Below are positions 25,161 to 34,384 of a stretch of DNA of 64,000 bases, one piece after another (the stretch's first letter is position 1; the number at the start of each line of letters is the position of its first letter). The DNA is from Peribacillus asahii. Its GTDB lineage: Bacteria > Bacillota > Bacilli > Bacillales > DSM-1321. The position numbers were made by a program, and so were the translations under genes. Where the stretch lies: positions 310,001 to 374,000 of the forward strand of contig NZ_QWVS01000002.1 in NCBI RefSeq assembly GCF_003570725.1. Direction: 5' to 3'. Below the pieces are notes generated by a model. It was not told the DNA's origin. It searched no databases and saw only the letters and a program-made list of their open reading frames with translations.

Positions 25161-26966
25161 ATGAATGCGGTTTCTATAGTTATTGGTTCCATTTGTATAT
25201 TATTAATTGTCTACCGCTTATATGGTACATTTATGGCAGCTAAAGTATTAAAACTAGATGATTCTAAACCTACTCCTTCTCATAAACTAGAAGATGGTAA
25301 AGATTATGTTCCAACTAATAAATGGGTAACGTTTGGTCACCATTTCGCGGCAATCGCAGCTGCAGGTCCATTAGTTGGACCAATTTTAGCAGCACAGTTC
25401 GGGTATTTACCAGGATTGCTTTGGTTACTAATCGGAGCCGTCATTGGTGGGGCCGTTCACGATATAGTCGTTCTATTTGCTTCTATGCGTCGAGATGGAA
25501 AGTCATTATCTGAAGTAGCTAAAGAAGAACTTGGTCCTGTAGCAGGATTTTGTACAGGCCTTGCGATGTTGTTTATTATTACCATTACAATGGCGGGACT
25601 GTCTTTAGTTATATTACATGCACTAGAAAACAACCCATGGGGTACATTTGTTGTCGGTATTACCATTCCAATCGCAATGGGTGTTGGTCTTTATCATAAA
25701 AAGACCGGCAATCTAAAATCCGCGACAATCGTTGGATTCGGTCTAATTATCGCAGCTATTCTTTTCGGACCAAATCTTCAAGGCACAGCACTTGGTAATG
25801 TATTAACACTTGAAGCAAGTACAATTGCTATTATTTTACCAATATACGCATTTTTCGCAGCGGCCTTGCCTGTTTGGTTATTGCTTGCTCCACGTGACTA
25901 TTTAAGTACATTTATGAAAATCGGGGTTTTCGCCGCTTTAATTGTCGGTGTATTCTACGTAAACCCATCTGTTCAGTTTCCAGCGTTGACAGACTTTATT
26001 AACGGCGGCGGTCCAATCGTTGCTGGTCCGGTTTGGCCATTTATCTCCATTACCATTGCTTGTGGAGCAATCTCAGGATTCCATGCATTCGTTGGTTCTG
26101 GAACAACTCCTAAAATGATTAATCGCTGGAGTGATATTAAAGGCGTTGCGTTCGGTGCCATGCTTGTTGAATGTTTAGTAGCCATTATGGCTTTAATTGC
26201 TGCAGTATCCTTACAGCCAGGAGACTATTTCGCTATCAACTCCGCTCCTGAAAAATTTGCAACACTCGGAATGGAAACGGTGCACTTAGATGAGTTAAGC
26301 GATGAAATCGGCATGGATCTTGAAGGAAGAACAGGCGGTGCTGTAACACTCGCCGTTGGAATGACTTATATTTTCACTGAAATACCAGTTTTCGAAAAAT
26401 TAGCGTCCTACTTCTTCCAATTCGTTATTTTATTTGAAGCAGTCTTTATCTTAACAGCCATTGATTCAGGAACTCGTGTAGCTCGTTATCTTATTCAAGA
26501 TTTCTTCGGTGATTTTTATAAACCTTTAAAAAATACAGAGTCCTTACTTTCAAATATATTTGCTAGTGCACTAGCATGTTTCATTTGGGGATACCTTCTA
26601 TATTCTGGTGACATCAGTTCTATCTGGGCACTATTTGGTGTATCCAACCAATTAATGGCTTCCATCGGCTTAATTGTTGGGGCAACTGTTATTTTAAAAA
26701 TCGCAGACAAACGCTGGTATATGCTAACTTGTCTAGTCCCACTCGCTTACTTATATGTTACGGTCAATGTGGCAGGATATTGGATGATTAAAAATGTATA
26801 CTGGAATGCAGAAAGTACAGGTTTTAGCGTATTAAACGGCACATTATCCATCATTATGCTTGTCCTTGGAGTGATTATTCTCCTTACATCTATTAAAAAA
26901 TGGATTGAGCTTTGTAAAATACCTCAACACATTCTAGTAGAACAATCGAAAAAAGAAATAGCATAA
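25161..26966 (+). CDS. cstA: CstA-family transporter (carbon starvation protein A)
   Basis: 601 residues from the ATG at 25161, which has TTTGGAGGT 9 nt upstream; the frame is open a little further. About 16 hydrophobic helices are seen. Family marks are FGHHFAAIAAAGPLVGPILAAQFG, GAVHDIVVLFASMRRDGKSL, SGFHAFVGSGTTPKM and FEAVFILTAIDSGTRVARY. E. coli members CstA and BtsT import pyruvate by proton symport, and peptide uptake has also been proposed. The preceding LytS/LytT pair suggests regulation like BtsSR-BtsT. In the 215-bp leader I saw only a weak promoter, consistent with activator dependence. Confidence 0.92.
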   Translation: MNAVSIVIGSICILLIVYRLYGTFMAAKVLKLDDSKPTPSHKLEDGKDYVPTNKWVTFGHHFAAIAAAGPLVGPILAAQFGYLPGLLWLLIGAVIGGAVHDIVVLFASMRRDGKSLSEVAKEELGPVAGFCTGLAMLFIITITMAGLSLVILHALENNPWGTFVVGITIPIAMGVGLYHKKTGNLKSATIVGFGLIIAAILFGPNLQGTALGNVLTLEASTIAIILPIYAFFAAALPVWLLLAPRDYLSTFMKIGVFAALIVGVFYVNPSVQFPALTDFINGGGPIVAGPVWPFISITIACGAISGFHAFVGSGTTPKMINRWSDIKGVAFGAMLVECLVAIMALIAAVSLQPGDYFAINSAPEKFATLGMETVHLDELSDEIGMDLEGRTGGAVTLAVGMTYIFTEIPVFEKLASYFFQFVILFEAVFILTAIDSGTRVARYLIQDFFGDFYKPLKNTESLLSNIFASALACFIWGYLLYSGDISSIWALFGVSNQLMASIGLIVGATVILKIADKRWYMLTCLVPLAYLYVTVNVAGYWMIKNVYWNAESTGFSVLNGTLSIIMLVLGVIILLTSIKKWIELCKIPQHILVEQSKKEIA

Positions 26967-26968
26967 TA

Positions 26969-27004
26969 AAAACCCGGAAAGCTATTGAAGCTTTTCGGGT
27001 TTTT
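26969..27004. terminator. Bidirectional terminator between cstA and the convergent synthase gene
   Basis: Arms AAAACCCGGAAAGC (26969-26982) and GCTTTTCGGGTTTT (26990-27003) with one G-U wobble, A and T tracts on either side. Confidence 0.88.
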
Positions 27005-27007
27005 GAT

Positions 27008-27826
27008 TTACTGATCAACAACATGCTTTACAATTTTCGTTACTTCCGCTCGATTAATCTTCTCTTTTCCTTCTTTTAAAGCGACTAATGTGGCTTTCGC
27101 TAATTCTAAAGGAATTTTACAAAAATGCAAAATATCCTTCGTTTGAATCGTTTGGCAATATTTTTCTGCCATTGCTAAATTTTTCTCAGTGTGAGCAAGC
27201 ATCTCAGCGAACCCCCACCCTTTTGGGAAAAACTGAACACCACGCTCCGCATCTTCATCACGATTACGTAAAATATTAACCGTTTGCAAACCGCGTCCAA
27301 AGGCAATCGCTTGTTCACGATTTGTTTCTGTCCCATCATACCATTTCCAAATATCTGAGAGCATTACACCGACTAAACCAGCAACATAATACGTATAATC
27401 ATCTAAATCGGCTTCCGTTTCGATCTCCCAATTTTTCGCAACCCATTTCGCCATTCCTTCAGCCATTTCTATAGTAGACTCTAACACCTTATCTAATGCA
27501 CCCGGTGGACAATACGCAATCCAATCCGACAAAAGCAACGTCACCTCAGGTAAATCTTTTTTAAACGGAGTAAAAAGTGCTTCAATTCTTGCTGCGCTAT
27601 GACCTTCTTGCAGCAATTTAGCGACAGATTGTAATAGAAAAATTTTCGTATCAGCAGGAAGCTTCGAATCATCTTCAATTTCATCAATGGCACGCATGCA
27701 CAAATAAGCTGAACCAATCGCTTCTTGTAATCCAGATGGTAAATGACTAATCGGAATAAAAAACGTCCGACTCGTTGTTAATAAAAAATCCATCGCTTTT
27801 TTATGTAATAGGTTTTGCTCCATCAT
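27008..27826 (-). CDS. Squalene/phytoene synthase family protein, YisP-like
   Basis: 272 residues of all-helical class I terpenoid synthase fold. The start FLLTTSRTFFIPISHLP is typical of the family. The first Asp-rich motif is AIDEIEDD; the second region is VNILRNRDEDAERG. YYVAGLVGVML is also conserved. Family members join or hydrolyse prenyl diphosphates; the B. subtilis relative YisP mainly converts farnesyl diphosphate to farnesol and affects membranes and biofilm. The NRDED in place of a strict DxxxD could matter for choosing condensation or hydrolysis. GGAG precedes the ATG. It stands upstream of nothing and downstream of rnz on the same strand, with a 28-bp gap. Product uncertain. Confidence 0.8.
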   Translation of the reverse strand: MMEQNLLHKKAMDFLLTTSRTFFIPISHLPSGLQEAIGSAYLCMRAIDEIEDDSKLPADTKIFLLQSVAKLLQEGHSAARIEALFTPFKKDLPEVTLLLSDWIAYCPPGALDKVLESTIEMAEGMAKWVAKNWEIETEADLDDYTYYVAGLVGVMLSDIWKWYDGTETNREQAIAFGRGLQTVNILRNRDEDAERGVQFFPKGWGFAEMLAHTEKNLAMAEKYCQTIQTKDILHFCKIPLELAKATLVALKEGKEKINRAEVTKIVKHVVDQ

Positions 27827-27854
27827 ATCTCTTCACTCCTTTTATACTTTATTT

Positions 27855-28781
27855 CTATATATAGAGAGGAATCTTCACTTGTAAAAAATCCTCTGCGACA
27901 ATTGTATTTGGAAAAATAGCTGCGCTTTCCTGACGAAGCTGTTCTACTTCATTTGCTGTGTAGCGAGAACTAATATGTGTCAAAATAAGATGTTTGGCAG
28001 CCGCTGTTTTCGCTACTTGAGCAGCTTGTACCGTCGTGGAATGAAAGTAAGCTTTAGCCATCTCTTCTTCATCCGCTGCAAAGGTCGATTCATGAACAAC
28101 GTAATCTGCATCAACAGCTAAACGAACTGCATTTTCACACATTCTCGTATCTCCAAGAATCGTAATGATTCTCCCTTTTTGTGCTTCTCCTAAATAATCG
28201 TTCCCATCTAGTAAACGACCATCCTCTAATTGCACACGTTCTCCTTTTTTCAACGCTTTAAAAATCGGCCCAGGTTTTACACCTTCTCTTTTTAATTTAT
28301 CGACAAGTAAACTGCCTGGACGATCTTGTTCAACAATGCGGTAGCCTACACAATAAATACCATGATCAAGCGGAAGCGCATAAACAGTAAATTGCTCGTC
28401 CTTAAATATCATTCCTTCTTCAATTTCAATGATCTCGAGCGGATACTTTAAATGAGTCGTACTTACAGCAAGACTCGTTCGAACAAAATCAGCAATCCCC
28501 TTTGGTCCGTAAATTGTTAATTTTTCCGTTCCACCTTGAAATGAACGACTGCCAAGCAGCCCTGGCAAGCCAAAAATATGATCTCCATGTAAATGCGTAA
28601 TAAAAATCTTTTCAATCTTACGAGGTTTTATAGCTGTTTTTAAAATTTGATGCTGAGTAGCTTCTCCACAATCAAACAGCCATACCGTTCCTCGTTCTTC
28701 TAATAGTTGAAGGGCAATTGATGTTACATTACGCGCCTTTGCCGGAACACCAGCACCCGTTCCTAAAAACATAAAATCCAC
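27855..28781 (-). CDS. rnz: Ribonuclease Z
   Basis: 308 residues from a GTG at 28781 with CGGAGG 7 nt upstream; the ATG at 28805 lies before that site and is rejected. This gives the B. subtilis length and N-terminus ([18 protein letters not shown]). RNase Z cuts the 3-prime trailer of tRNA precursors lacking encoded CCA. The metallo-beta-lactamase motif THLHGDH (His63 to His68), GDTRM and HESTFA, and the C-terminal LTHISSRY are intact, along with an exosite arm around [11 protein letters not shown]. It neighbours zwf, as in B. subtilis. Confidence 0.95.
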   Translation of the reverse strand: MDFMFLGTGAGVPAKARNVTSIALQLLEERGTVWLFDCGEATQHQILKTAIKPRKIEKIFITHLHGDHIFGLPGLLGSRSFQGGTEKLTIYGPKGIADFVRTSLAVSTTHLKYPLEIIEIEEGMIFKDEQFTVYALPLDHGIYCVGYRIVEQDRPGSLLVDKLKREGVKPGPIFKALKKGERVQLEDGRLLDGNDYLGEAQKGRIITILGDTRMCENAVRLAVDADYVVHESTFAADEEEMAKAYFHSTTVQAAQVAKTAAAKHLILTHISSRYTANEVEQLRQESAAIFPNTIVAEDFLQVKIPLYI

Positions 28782-29039
28782 TTTTTTACCTCCGATTATC
28801 CTCATTATATTAACTATAGCATAATTGCAAGCAAACGTGCCGCATACAAAGCTTTGATAATTTTAACGAACGAAATGATTGCTTTTTAGGGAATGCTAAA
28901 CGTAAAATGAAAAACATAATTCCAACACTCTAACAGGAAAAAAGTCTGTTTAATCGAACGATTTTAAACTCATTATAACCAACAATCAACCACGTTCTAT
29001 CACATAGCCTAGTGAAAAAGGAAAGTTGAGGTATTGACC

Positions 29040-30545
29040 GTGTCAGAAAATACGAAACCTACTGCATTAATCATGATTTTTGGAGCAACCGGTGATCTAG
29101 CAAAACGAAAACTATTTCCTTCTCTCTATCAATTATATACAAAAAATAAACTACAGAATTTCGCTGTTATTGGCATCGCGCGGCGTCCATTAACAACCGA
29201 ACAATTTCAAGAGAACGTCAAAGATTCTGTCATGACGTTCGCAAACGTCGATTATCGGATAGAAGCATTTATCTCTCATTTTCATTACCATTGCCATGAT
29301 GTTACAAGTTCGCAATCTTATATTGAATTAAAACAGCTTGCATCCCAAATCAACAATCAATATAAGCTGAAAGGAAATTGCATTTTCTATTTAGCTATGG
29401 CACCAGAGTTTTTCGGTACAATTACAAATCAACTCAAAACACAAGGTTTAACAAACGTAGAAGGCTACAAACGCCTCGTAATAGAAAAACCATTTGGAAC
29501 AAACTTTGAAACAGCGAAAGCACTAAATGAACAAATTCGTACAGTGTTTCAAGAAGAAGAAATTTATCGAATTGATCATTATTTAGGAAAAGAGATGGTT
29601 CAAAATATTGCAGTGATTCGCTTCTCTAATGCCTTATTTGAACCGCTATGGAATAACCGATACATTTCTAATATTCAAATTACATCCAGTGAAACGCTAG
29701 GTGTAGAGGAACGAGGTCGCTATTACGAAAACAGCGGGGCACTGCGCGACATGGTTCAAAACCATATGATGCAAATGGTCGCCCTGCTTGCTATGGAGCC
29801 GCCTATTTCTTTAACGCCAGAAGAAATTCGCAGCGAAAAAGTTCGATTACTCCGTTCATTACGACCTATGAGTCAAGAAGAGGTGAACACCTATTTTGTT
29901 CGCGGCCAATATGCGCAAGGTATAATCCACGGCGAGACTGTGCCTGCTTATCGAGAAGAAGCAAATGTAAGCATCGATTCCAATACAGAAACATATGTAG
30001 CGGGTAAGCTCATGATCGACAATTTCCGCTGGTTCGGGGTACCATTCTACATTCAAACAGGAAAAAGGATGGATCGTAAATCAACGAAAATTGTTGTCCA
30101 ATTTAAAGATATGCCAATGAATCTATACTATCAGGCAGAACACAAATTGACACCAAACTTACTAGTCATCCATATTCAACCGAAAGAAGGCATTACGCTA
30201 TTACTAAATGTAAAAAAATCGGGCACGACAACAGAAACAAAATCCGTCAGATTACAACTAGCAAATGAAGGTACAGATTATATTAATACACCAGAAGCTT
30301 ACGAGAAACTATTACTAGATAGCATGCGTGGAGATGCAACAAACTTTACGCATTGGGATGAAGTCGCTTTATCATGGAAATTTATTGATACGATTTCTGA
30401 AGTCTGGAAAAAGACAAACGATGAAAGCTTCCCGAATTATCCGGCTGGTTCCCCTGGTCCATCAGCAGCTGATGCTTTATTAGCTCATGACGGACATATT
30501 TGGTGGCCTATAGAAAAAATCGAGCAAGAAGACCAAGAGAACTAA
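29040..30545 (+). CDS. zwf: Glucose-6-phosphate 1-dehydrogenase
   Basis: 501 residues from a GTG at 29040, with TTGAGG 8 nt upstream; the TTG at 29034 is too close to this site. It oxidises glucose-6-phosphate to 6-phosphogluconolactone with NADP, the first oxidative pentose-phosphate step. Seen: nucleotide motif FGATGDLAKRKLFPSL, RLVIEKPFGTN, the substrate and catalytic motif RIDHYLGKEMVQN, and GYKRL. The 6-phosphogluconate dehydrogenase gene that sits nearby in B. subtilis is not present in this window. It is divergent from rnz and ends in a strong terminator. Confidence 0.97.
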   Translation: MSENTKPTALIMIFGATGDLAKRKLFPSLYQLYTKNKLQNFAVIGIARRPLTTEQFQENVKDSVMTFANVDYRIEAFISHFHYHCHDVTSSQSYIELKQLASQINNQYKLKGNCIFYLAMAPEFFGTITNQLKTQGLTNVEGYKRLVIEKPFGTNFETAKALNEQIRTVFQEEEIYRIDHYLGKEMVQNIAVIRFSNALFEPLWNNRYISNIQITSSETLGVEERGRYYENSGALRDMVQNHMMQMVALLAMEPPISLTPEEIRSEKVRLLRSLRPMSQEEVNTYFVRGQYAQGIIHGETVPAYREEANVSIDSNTETYVAGKLMIDNFRWFGVPFYIQTGKRMDRKSTKIVVQFKDMPMNLYYQAEHKLTPNLLVIHIQPKEGITLLLNVKKSGTTTETKSVRLQLANEGTDYINTPEAYEKLLLDSMRGDATNFTHWDEVALSWKFIDTISEVWKKTNDESFPNYPAGSPGPSAADALLAHDGHIWWPIEKIEQEDQEN

Positions 30546-30577
30546 ACGAGGATGCTAGACTGCGGCATCCTCGTTTT
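30544..30577. terminator. Terminator after zwf
   Basis: AAACGAGGATGC (30544-30555) pairs with GCATCCTCGTTT (30565-30576) and continues into T-rich sequence. It also follows the opposing small gene and may serve both. Confidence 0.88.
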
Positions 30578-30579
30578 AT

Positions 30580-30741
30580 TTATACAGCTTTCTTTTTTAA
30601 AAACTTCCATTGAATATTTTTGAAGAATAACTTGTTTTCTACCTTCTCTTGCCTTGTACCTGAATTAATCCAGAGTGAAACAGATGTCTCTATTACGATT
30701 AAAGAGATAAATACGGATAGAACAAGCCAAACAATAAACAT
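30580..30741 (-). CDS. Small membrane protein of 53 residues, unrecognised
   Basis: A minus-strand frame from ATG 30741 to TAA 30580, preceded by GGGGGGAGGAT at 9 nt, a strong ribosome-binding site. Residues 1-24 form one hydrophobic helix (MFIVWLVLSVFISLIVIETS). The rest is basic and soluble: INSGTRQEKVENKLFFKNI, then QWKFLKKKAV. The N-out/C-in basic tail suggests an inner-membrane anchored peptide. The gene lies alone between convergent zwf and the yqjE-like gene, ending at the zwf terminator. I do not recognise the family. Strong translation signals make it likely to be real. Confidence 0.65.
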   Translation of the reverse strand: MFIVWLVLSVFISLIVIETSVSLWINSGTRQEKVENKLFFKNIQWKFLKKKAV

Positions 30742-30922
30742 TATGCTATCCTCCCCCCACTTCCTTTTATCTAATAATTCAGAATACTATTCTCATCAAT
30801 TATACACTATTTTGGTAAAAAAAGTAATATAACTAATTTCCTATAACTATATGCTTACTTACTATAAAAATGTCTTAAGAATTTACCGAAAATAGATTAA
30901 TCTATATTTATAGAGCGAAAAA

Positions 30923-30950
30923 GGCGTCTGCAATGATCATTGCAGACGCC
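30923..30950 (-). terminator. Terminator of the yqjE-like gene, 28-bp perfect palindrome
   Basis: GGCGTCTGCAATGA and its exact reverse complement TCATTGCAGACGCC abut with no spacer; on the minus strand TTTTT follows. The rest of 30742-30983 shows only A/T-rich sequence. Confidence 0.8.
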
Positions 30951-30983
30951 CCAAGCTTAAAACTCTTCTAAATTTTTTGCAGA

Positions 30984-32105
30984 TTATTCTCCTGTAACAA
31001 CTTCGATAATTCCCAGCACCATTTCAGCAAGCTTCGTTAATTCTTCCACTGGAATTTTTTCGTTTGTTGTATGAATTTCTTCATAACCAACAGCTAAGTT
31101 AACTGTTGGAATGCCAAATCCAGCAATTACATTGGCATCGCTGCCACCGCCGCTTTGTTGTAATTCACATGGGCGATTAATTTTCTCTGCTGCTTGTCTG
31201 GCTACTTCTACAACATGATCACCTTCGCTGTATTTAAAGCCAGGGTACATGACCGTTACATCGATCTCAGCACGCCCGCCCATTTCCGCAGCCGCTGTTT
31301 GGAAAGCCTCCTTCATTTTTTGAACTTGTGCCTCCATTTTTTCTGGTACAAGTGAACGAGCTTCTGCTAATATCTCAACGTAATCACATACAATATTCGT
31401 TTGTTGTCCACCTTGGAAACGACCAATATTCGCTGTTGTTTCAGAATCGATTCGACCTAAAGGCATTCTAGAAATCGCTTTAGCCGCAATTGTAATCGCT
31501 GAAACTCCTTTTTCAGGAGCAACACCTGCATGAGCCGTTTTTCCATATACTTTTGCTTCGAACCTTGCTTGTGTCGGCGCTGCGACAATAATATTCCCAA
31601 CTTTTCCATCACTGTCTAGTGCATAACCATATTTCGCTGTCACTAATGAACGATCTAACGCTTTTGCACCGACTAAACCAGATTCCTCGCCAACTGTAAT
31701 AATAAATTCTATTTTTCCGTGAGCAATCTTTTGCTCTTTAATCACTTTTAGCACTTCTAGCATCACTGCAAGTCCCGCTTTATCATCGGCTCCTAATATT
31801 GTCGTACCATCTGACACAATATATCCGTCTTGAATCGATGGTTTAATACCGTTCCCTGGTACAACCGTATCCATATGGGATGTAAAATAAATTGTATCTA
31901 CACCTTCTTTTGTAGCTGGAAGGGTACAAATTAAATTACCTGCACCGTGACCTGTGATTGCTGTTGTATCATCTTCAAATACATCTAAACCAAGCTCTGT
32001 AAATTTTTCTTTCAATACTTTGGCAATCGCTGCTTCATTTTTCGTTTCCGAATCAATTTGAACCAATTCAAAAAATTCTTCTACTAAACGATTTTCATTA
32101 ATCAT
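30984..32105 (-). CDS. yqjE: M20-family tripeptidase-like metallopeptidase (YqjE)
   Basis: About 373 residues from the ATG at 32105 with GGAGGG 8 nt upstream; the upstream TTG is rejected. Di-zinc M20 motifs: SHMDTVVPG, LGADDKAGLAV, and TVGEESGLVGAKAL with the general-base Glu pair. SGGGSDANV near residue 325 and the C-terminal GYEEIHTTNE supply the remaining ligands. A dimerisation lid lies between about 180 and 290. The group is close to PepT-type tripeptidases, but the substrate is unproven. Directly downstream of the yqjC-yqjD pair, as in B. subtilis, but a terminator separates them. Confidence 0.9.
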   Translation of the reverse strand: MINENRLVEEFFELVQIDSETKNEAAIAKVLKEKFTELGLDVFEDDTTAITGHGAGNLICTLPATKEGVDTIYFTSHMDTVVPGNGIKPSIQDGYIVSDGTTILGADDKAGLAVMLEVLKVIKEQKIAHGKIEFIITVGEESGLVGAKALDRSLVTAKYGYALDSDGKVGNIIVAAPTQARFEAKVYGKTAHAGVAPEKGVSAITIAAKAISRMPLGRIDSETTANIGRFQGGQQTNIVCDYVEILAEARSLVPEKMEAQVQKMKEAFQTAAAEMGGRAEIDVTVMYPGFKYSEGDHVVEVARQAAEKINRPCELQQSGGGSDANVIAGFGIPTVNLAVGYEEIHTTNEKIPVEELTKLAEMVLGIIEVVTGE

Positions 32106-32189
32106 CTTTATACCCTCCAAAAAAGTTATCCTACCTTAGTATACTTCTTAGAAAATAAACCGGCAAATATTGTGAAGCAAAGCTAAAAC

Positions 32190-32221
32190 AAAAAAGCCCA
32201 AGGCCATTATGCCTTGAGCTT
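32190..32221 (-). terminator. Terminator of the yqjC-yqjD operon
   Basis: Arms AAGCCCAAGGC (32194-32204) and GCCTTGAGCTT (32211-32221) with one wobble, followed by T6 on the minus strand. Confidence 0.8.
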
Positions 32222-32239
32222 CTCTGAAAAAATCGTGTA

Positions 32240-33790
32240 TTACAATGGAATGTTTCCGTGTTTCTTCCAAGGACGATCTTCTTTTTTATTGCGCAGCATT
32301 TCAAGAGATTGGATGATTTTGATTCGTGTTTCACGAGGATCAATAACGTCATCAACCATTCCTAAGCTTGCTGCAACGTATGGGTTCGCGAACTTCTCAC
32401 GGTATTCTTCAACTTTCTCTGCACGTGTTGCTTCTGGATCTTCACTGTTTGCAATTTCACGAGCGAAAATAATGTTAGCCGCACCAGCAGATCCCATAAC
32501 GGCAATCTCAGCATTTGGCCATGCAAATGTAAGGTCTGCACCGATTGACTTACTGTTAAGTGCAACATAAGCACCGCCGTATGCTTTACGAAGAATAATT
32601 GTAAGCTTTGGTACAGTTGCTTCAGAGTATGCATATAGCATTTTCGCACCGTGACGGATGATTCCACCATGCTCTTGCTTAACGCCTGGGAAGAAGCCAG
32701 AAACGTCTTCGAATGTGATAATTGGAATATTAAATGAATCACAGAATCGAATGAAGCGAGACGCTTTATCAGAAGAATCGATATCAAGTCCACCAGCTAA
32801 TACTTTCGGTTGGTTACATACAAGACCAACAGATTGACCTTTAATACGAGCTAAACCGATAACAATGTTTTTCGCAAATCCTTCTTGTACTTCCATGAAT
32901 GATCCTTCATCCACAACTTGCTCAACAACTTTACGGATATCGTAAGGACGAATACCTTCAAATGGAACGATATCTGTTAAGTCTGGACGATAATCATCAT
33001 TGTTGTCCGCTTCTAATACAGGTGGTTTCTCTGTATTATTTTGCGGCAAGTAGCTTAATAATTTACGTACATCTTTCAATACTTCTTCGTCAGTTGGTGC
33101 TTTAAAGTGAGCGTTACCGCTGATTGTATTATGTACAGTTGCGCCACCTAAGCCTTCAGACGTAATTTTTTCTCCTGTAACTGTTTCGATAACTTTTGGT
33201 CCAGTAATGAACATTTGGCTCGTCTTCTCAACCATGAAAATGAAATCCGTAATCGCTGGAGAATAAACTGCTCCACCTGCACAAGGTCCCATAATAACAG
33301 AGATTTGTGGAATTACACCAGAATAGATTGAGTTACGGTAGAAAATTTGTCCATATCCATCAAGAGATACAACCCCTTCTTGGATACGCGCGCCGCCTGA
33401 ATCGTTTAACCCGATAAACGGTGCCCCATTCTTCGCGGCTAAATCCATAACATTGGCAATTTTCAGAGCATGCATTTCTCCAAGCGCCCCACCGAATACC
33501 GTGAAATCTTGTGAGAATAAGTACACATCGCGTCCATTTACTTTACCGTATCCTGTTACAACACCATCTCCAGGCCCTTTTGCTTTATCTAAACCGAAGT
33601 TTGTACTGCGATGTTGAATAAATGGATTTAATTCAACAAATGTACCTTCATCGAGTAATAGCTCAATTCTTTCACGAGCTGTTAACTTTCCTTTAGCGTG
33701 TTGCTTTTCAATTCGTTCATCACCGCCACCAAGCTCAACCTCACGGCGTCTGTCATATAAATCGTTAATTGTTTCGTAGATGTCTTTCAT
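32240..33790 (-). CDS. yqjD: Acyl-CoA carboxylase carboxyltransferase subunit (propionyl-CoA carboxylase beta, YqjD)
   Basis: 516 residues, a crotonase-fold carboxyltransferase dimer of two repeated domains. N-terminal QHAKGKLTARERIELLLDEG, acyl-CoA oxyanion motif GGARIQEGV, biotin-site MGPCAGGAVYSPA and second-domain AKMLYAYSEATVPKLTII with YGGAYVALNSK fit propionyl-/acetyl-CoA carboxylase beta chains. It transfers CO2 from carboxybiotin to propionyl-CoA, giving (S)-methylmalonyl-CoA. No biotin carboxylase/carrier (alpha) gene is in the window, so that subunit must come from elsewhere. It follows the epimerase with a 14-bp gap. Together with mutA/mutB nearby it builds the propionate-to-succinyl-CoA route. 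Confidence 0.92.
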   Translation of the reverse strand: MKDIYETINDLYDRRREVELGGGDERIEKQHAKGKLTARERIELLLDEGTFVELNPFIQHRSTNFGLDKAKGPGDGVVTGYGKVNGRDVYLFSQDFTVFGGALGEMHALKIANVMDLAAKNGAPFIGLNDSGGARIQEGVVSLDGYGQIFYRNSIYSGVIPQISVIMGPCAGGAVYSPAITDFIFMVEKTSQMFITGPKVIETVTGEKITSEGLGGATVHNTISGNAHFKAPTDEEVLKDVRKLLSYLPQNNTEKPPVLEADNNDDYRPDLTDIVPFEGIRPYDIRKVVEQVVDEGSFMEVQEGFAKNIVIGLARIKGQSVGLVCNQPKVLAGGLDIDSSDKASRFIRFCDSFNIPIITFEDVSGFFPGVKQEHGGIIRHGAKMLYAYSEATVPKLTIILRKAYGGAYVALNSKSIGADLTFAWPNAEIAVMGSAGAANIIFAREIANSEDPEATRAEKVEEYREKFANPYVAASLGMVDDVIDPRETRIKIIQSLEMLRNKKEDRPWKKHGNIPL

Positions 33791-33804
33791 TATGGCTCCT
33801 CCTC

Positions 33805-34209
33805 TTATTCAGGTCTTTCTGTTAATTCATATAAAATACTCGCTGTAGACTTCGGATGAATGAATGCTACCTTTGCATGATGGGCACCCAATCGAGATGT
33901 CTCGTCAATCATACGTAGACCAGCTTCTTTAATTTGTTGAATGCGGTCTTCGATGTTATCCACACCTAAAGCCACATGATGAACGCCTTCTCCACGTTTT
34001 TCGATGAATTTAGCAATTGGGCTTTCAGGTGACAACGCTTCCAATAGCTCTAGGCGAGTATTTCCAGCAAGGATAAATGCTACTTTAACTCCTTGGCTTT
34101 CTACTGTTTCAATGCCTTCAAGCTCTAACTTTAATGTTTCTGTATAAAGTGGTAAAGCTTCTTCGAGTGAACGAACAGCAATACCAATATGATCGATATT
34201 TTTAATCAT
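33805..34209 (-). CDS. mce: Methylmalonyl-CoA epimerase (YqjC)
   Basis: 134 residues with the vicinal-oxygen-chelate fold. The metal ligands are visible as HIGIAV (His7), HHVALGV (near residue 77) and the Glu in ILYELTERP at the end. It interconverts (S)- and (R)-methylmalonyl-CoA, needed between the carboxylase and the cobalamin-dependent mutase. GGAGGGT precedes the ATG. It is first in a two-gene operon with the carboxyltransferase. The mutase operon lies about 5 kb further along on the same strand. Confidence 0.93.
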   Translation of the reverse strand: MIKNIDHIGIAVRSLEEALPLYTETLKLELEGIETVESQGVKVAFILAGNTRLELLEALSPESPIAKFIEKRGEGVHHVALGVDNIEDRIQQIKEAGLRMIDETSRLGAHHAKVAFIHPKSTASILYELTERPE

Positions 34210-34315
34210 TACCTAACCCTCCATGATGTACACTTAGTAAACGAAACATAACATAGTTCTACATTTCCCAACAAAACCCTCTAACTTTTCAAAATTGTCG
34301 GACAGGTATTTAACC

Positions 34316-34344
34316 TTGTTTCCGATTATTGTTCACGTTACAAT
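34316..34344 (+). promoter_or_regulatory. Promoter of prli42
   Basis: TTGTTT (34316-34321) and TACAAT (34339-34344) with a 17-bp spacer, about 40 bp before the prli42 start. Confidence 0.5.
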
Positions 34345-34384
34345 AAAGCTAAACATATTCATTTGAAATTGAGGAGAGCACTAT

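Noticed and set aside
30620-30832. Plus-strand 70-codon open frame after zwf
   Set aside because: No ribosome-binding site and low-complexity composition; it is antisense to the better supported 53-codon minus-strand gene.
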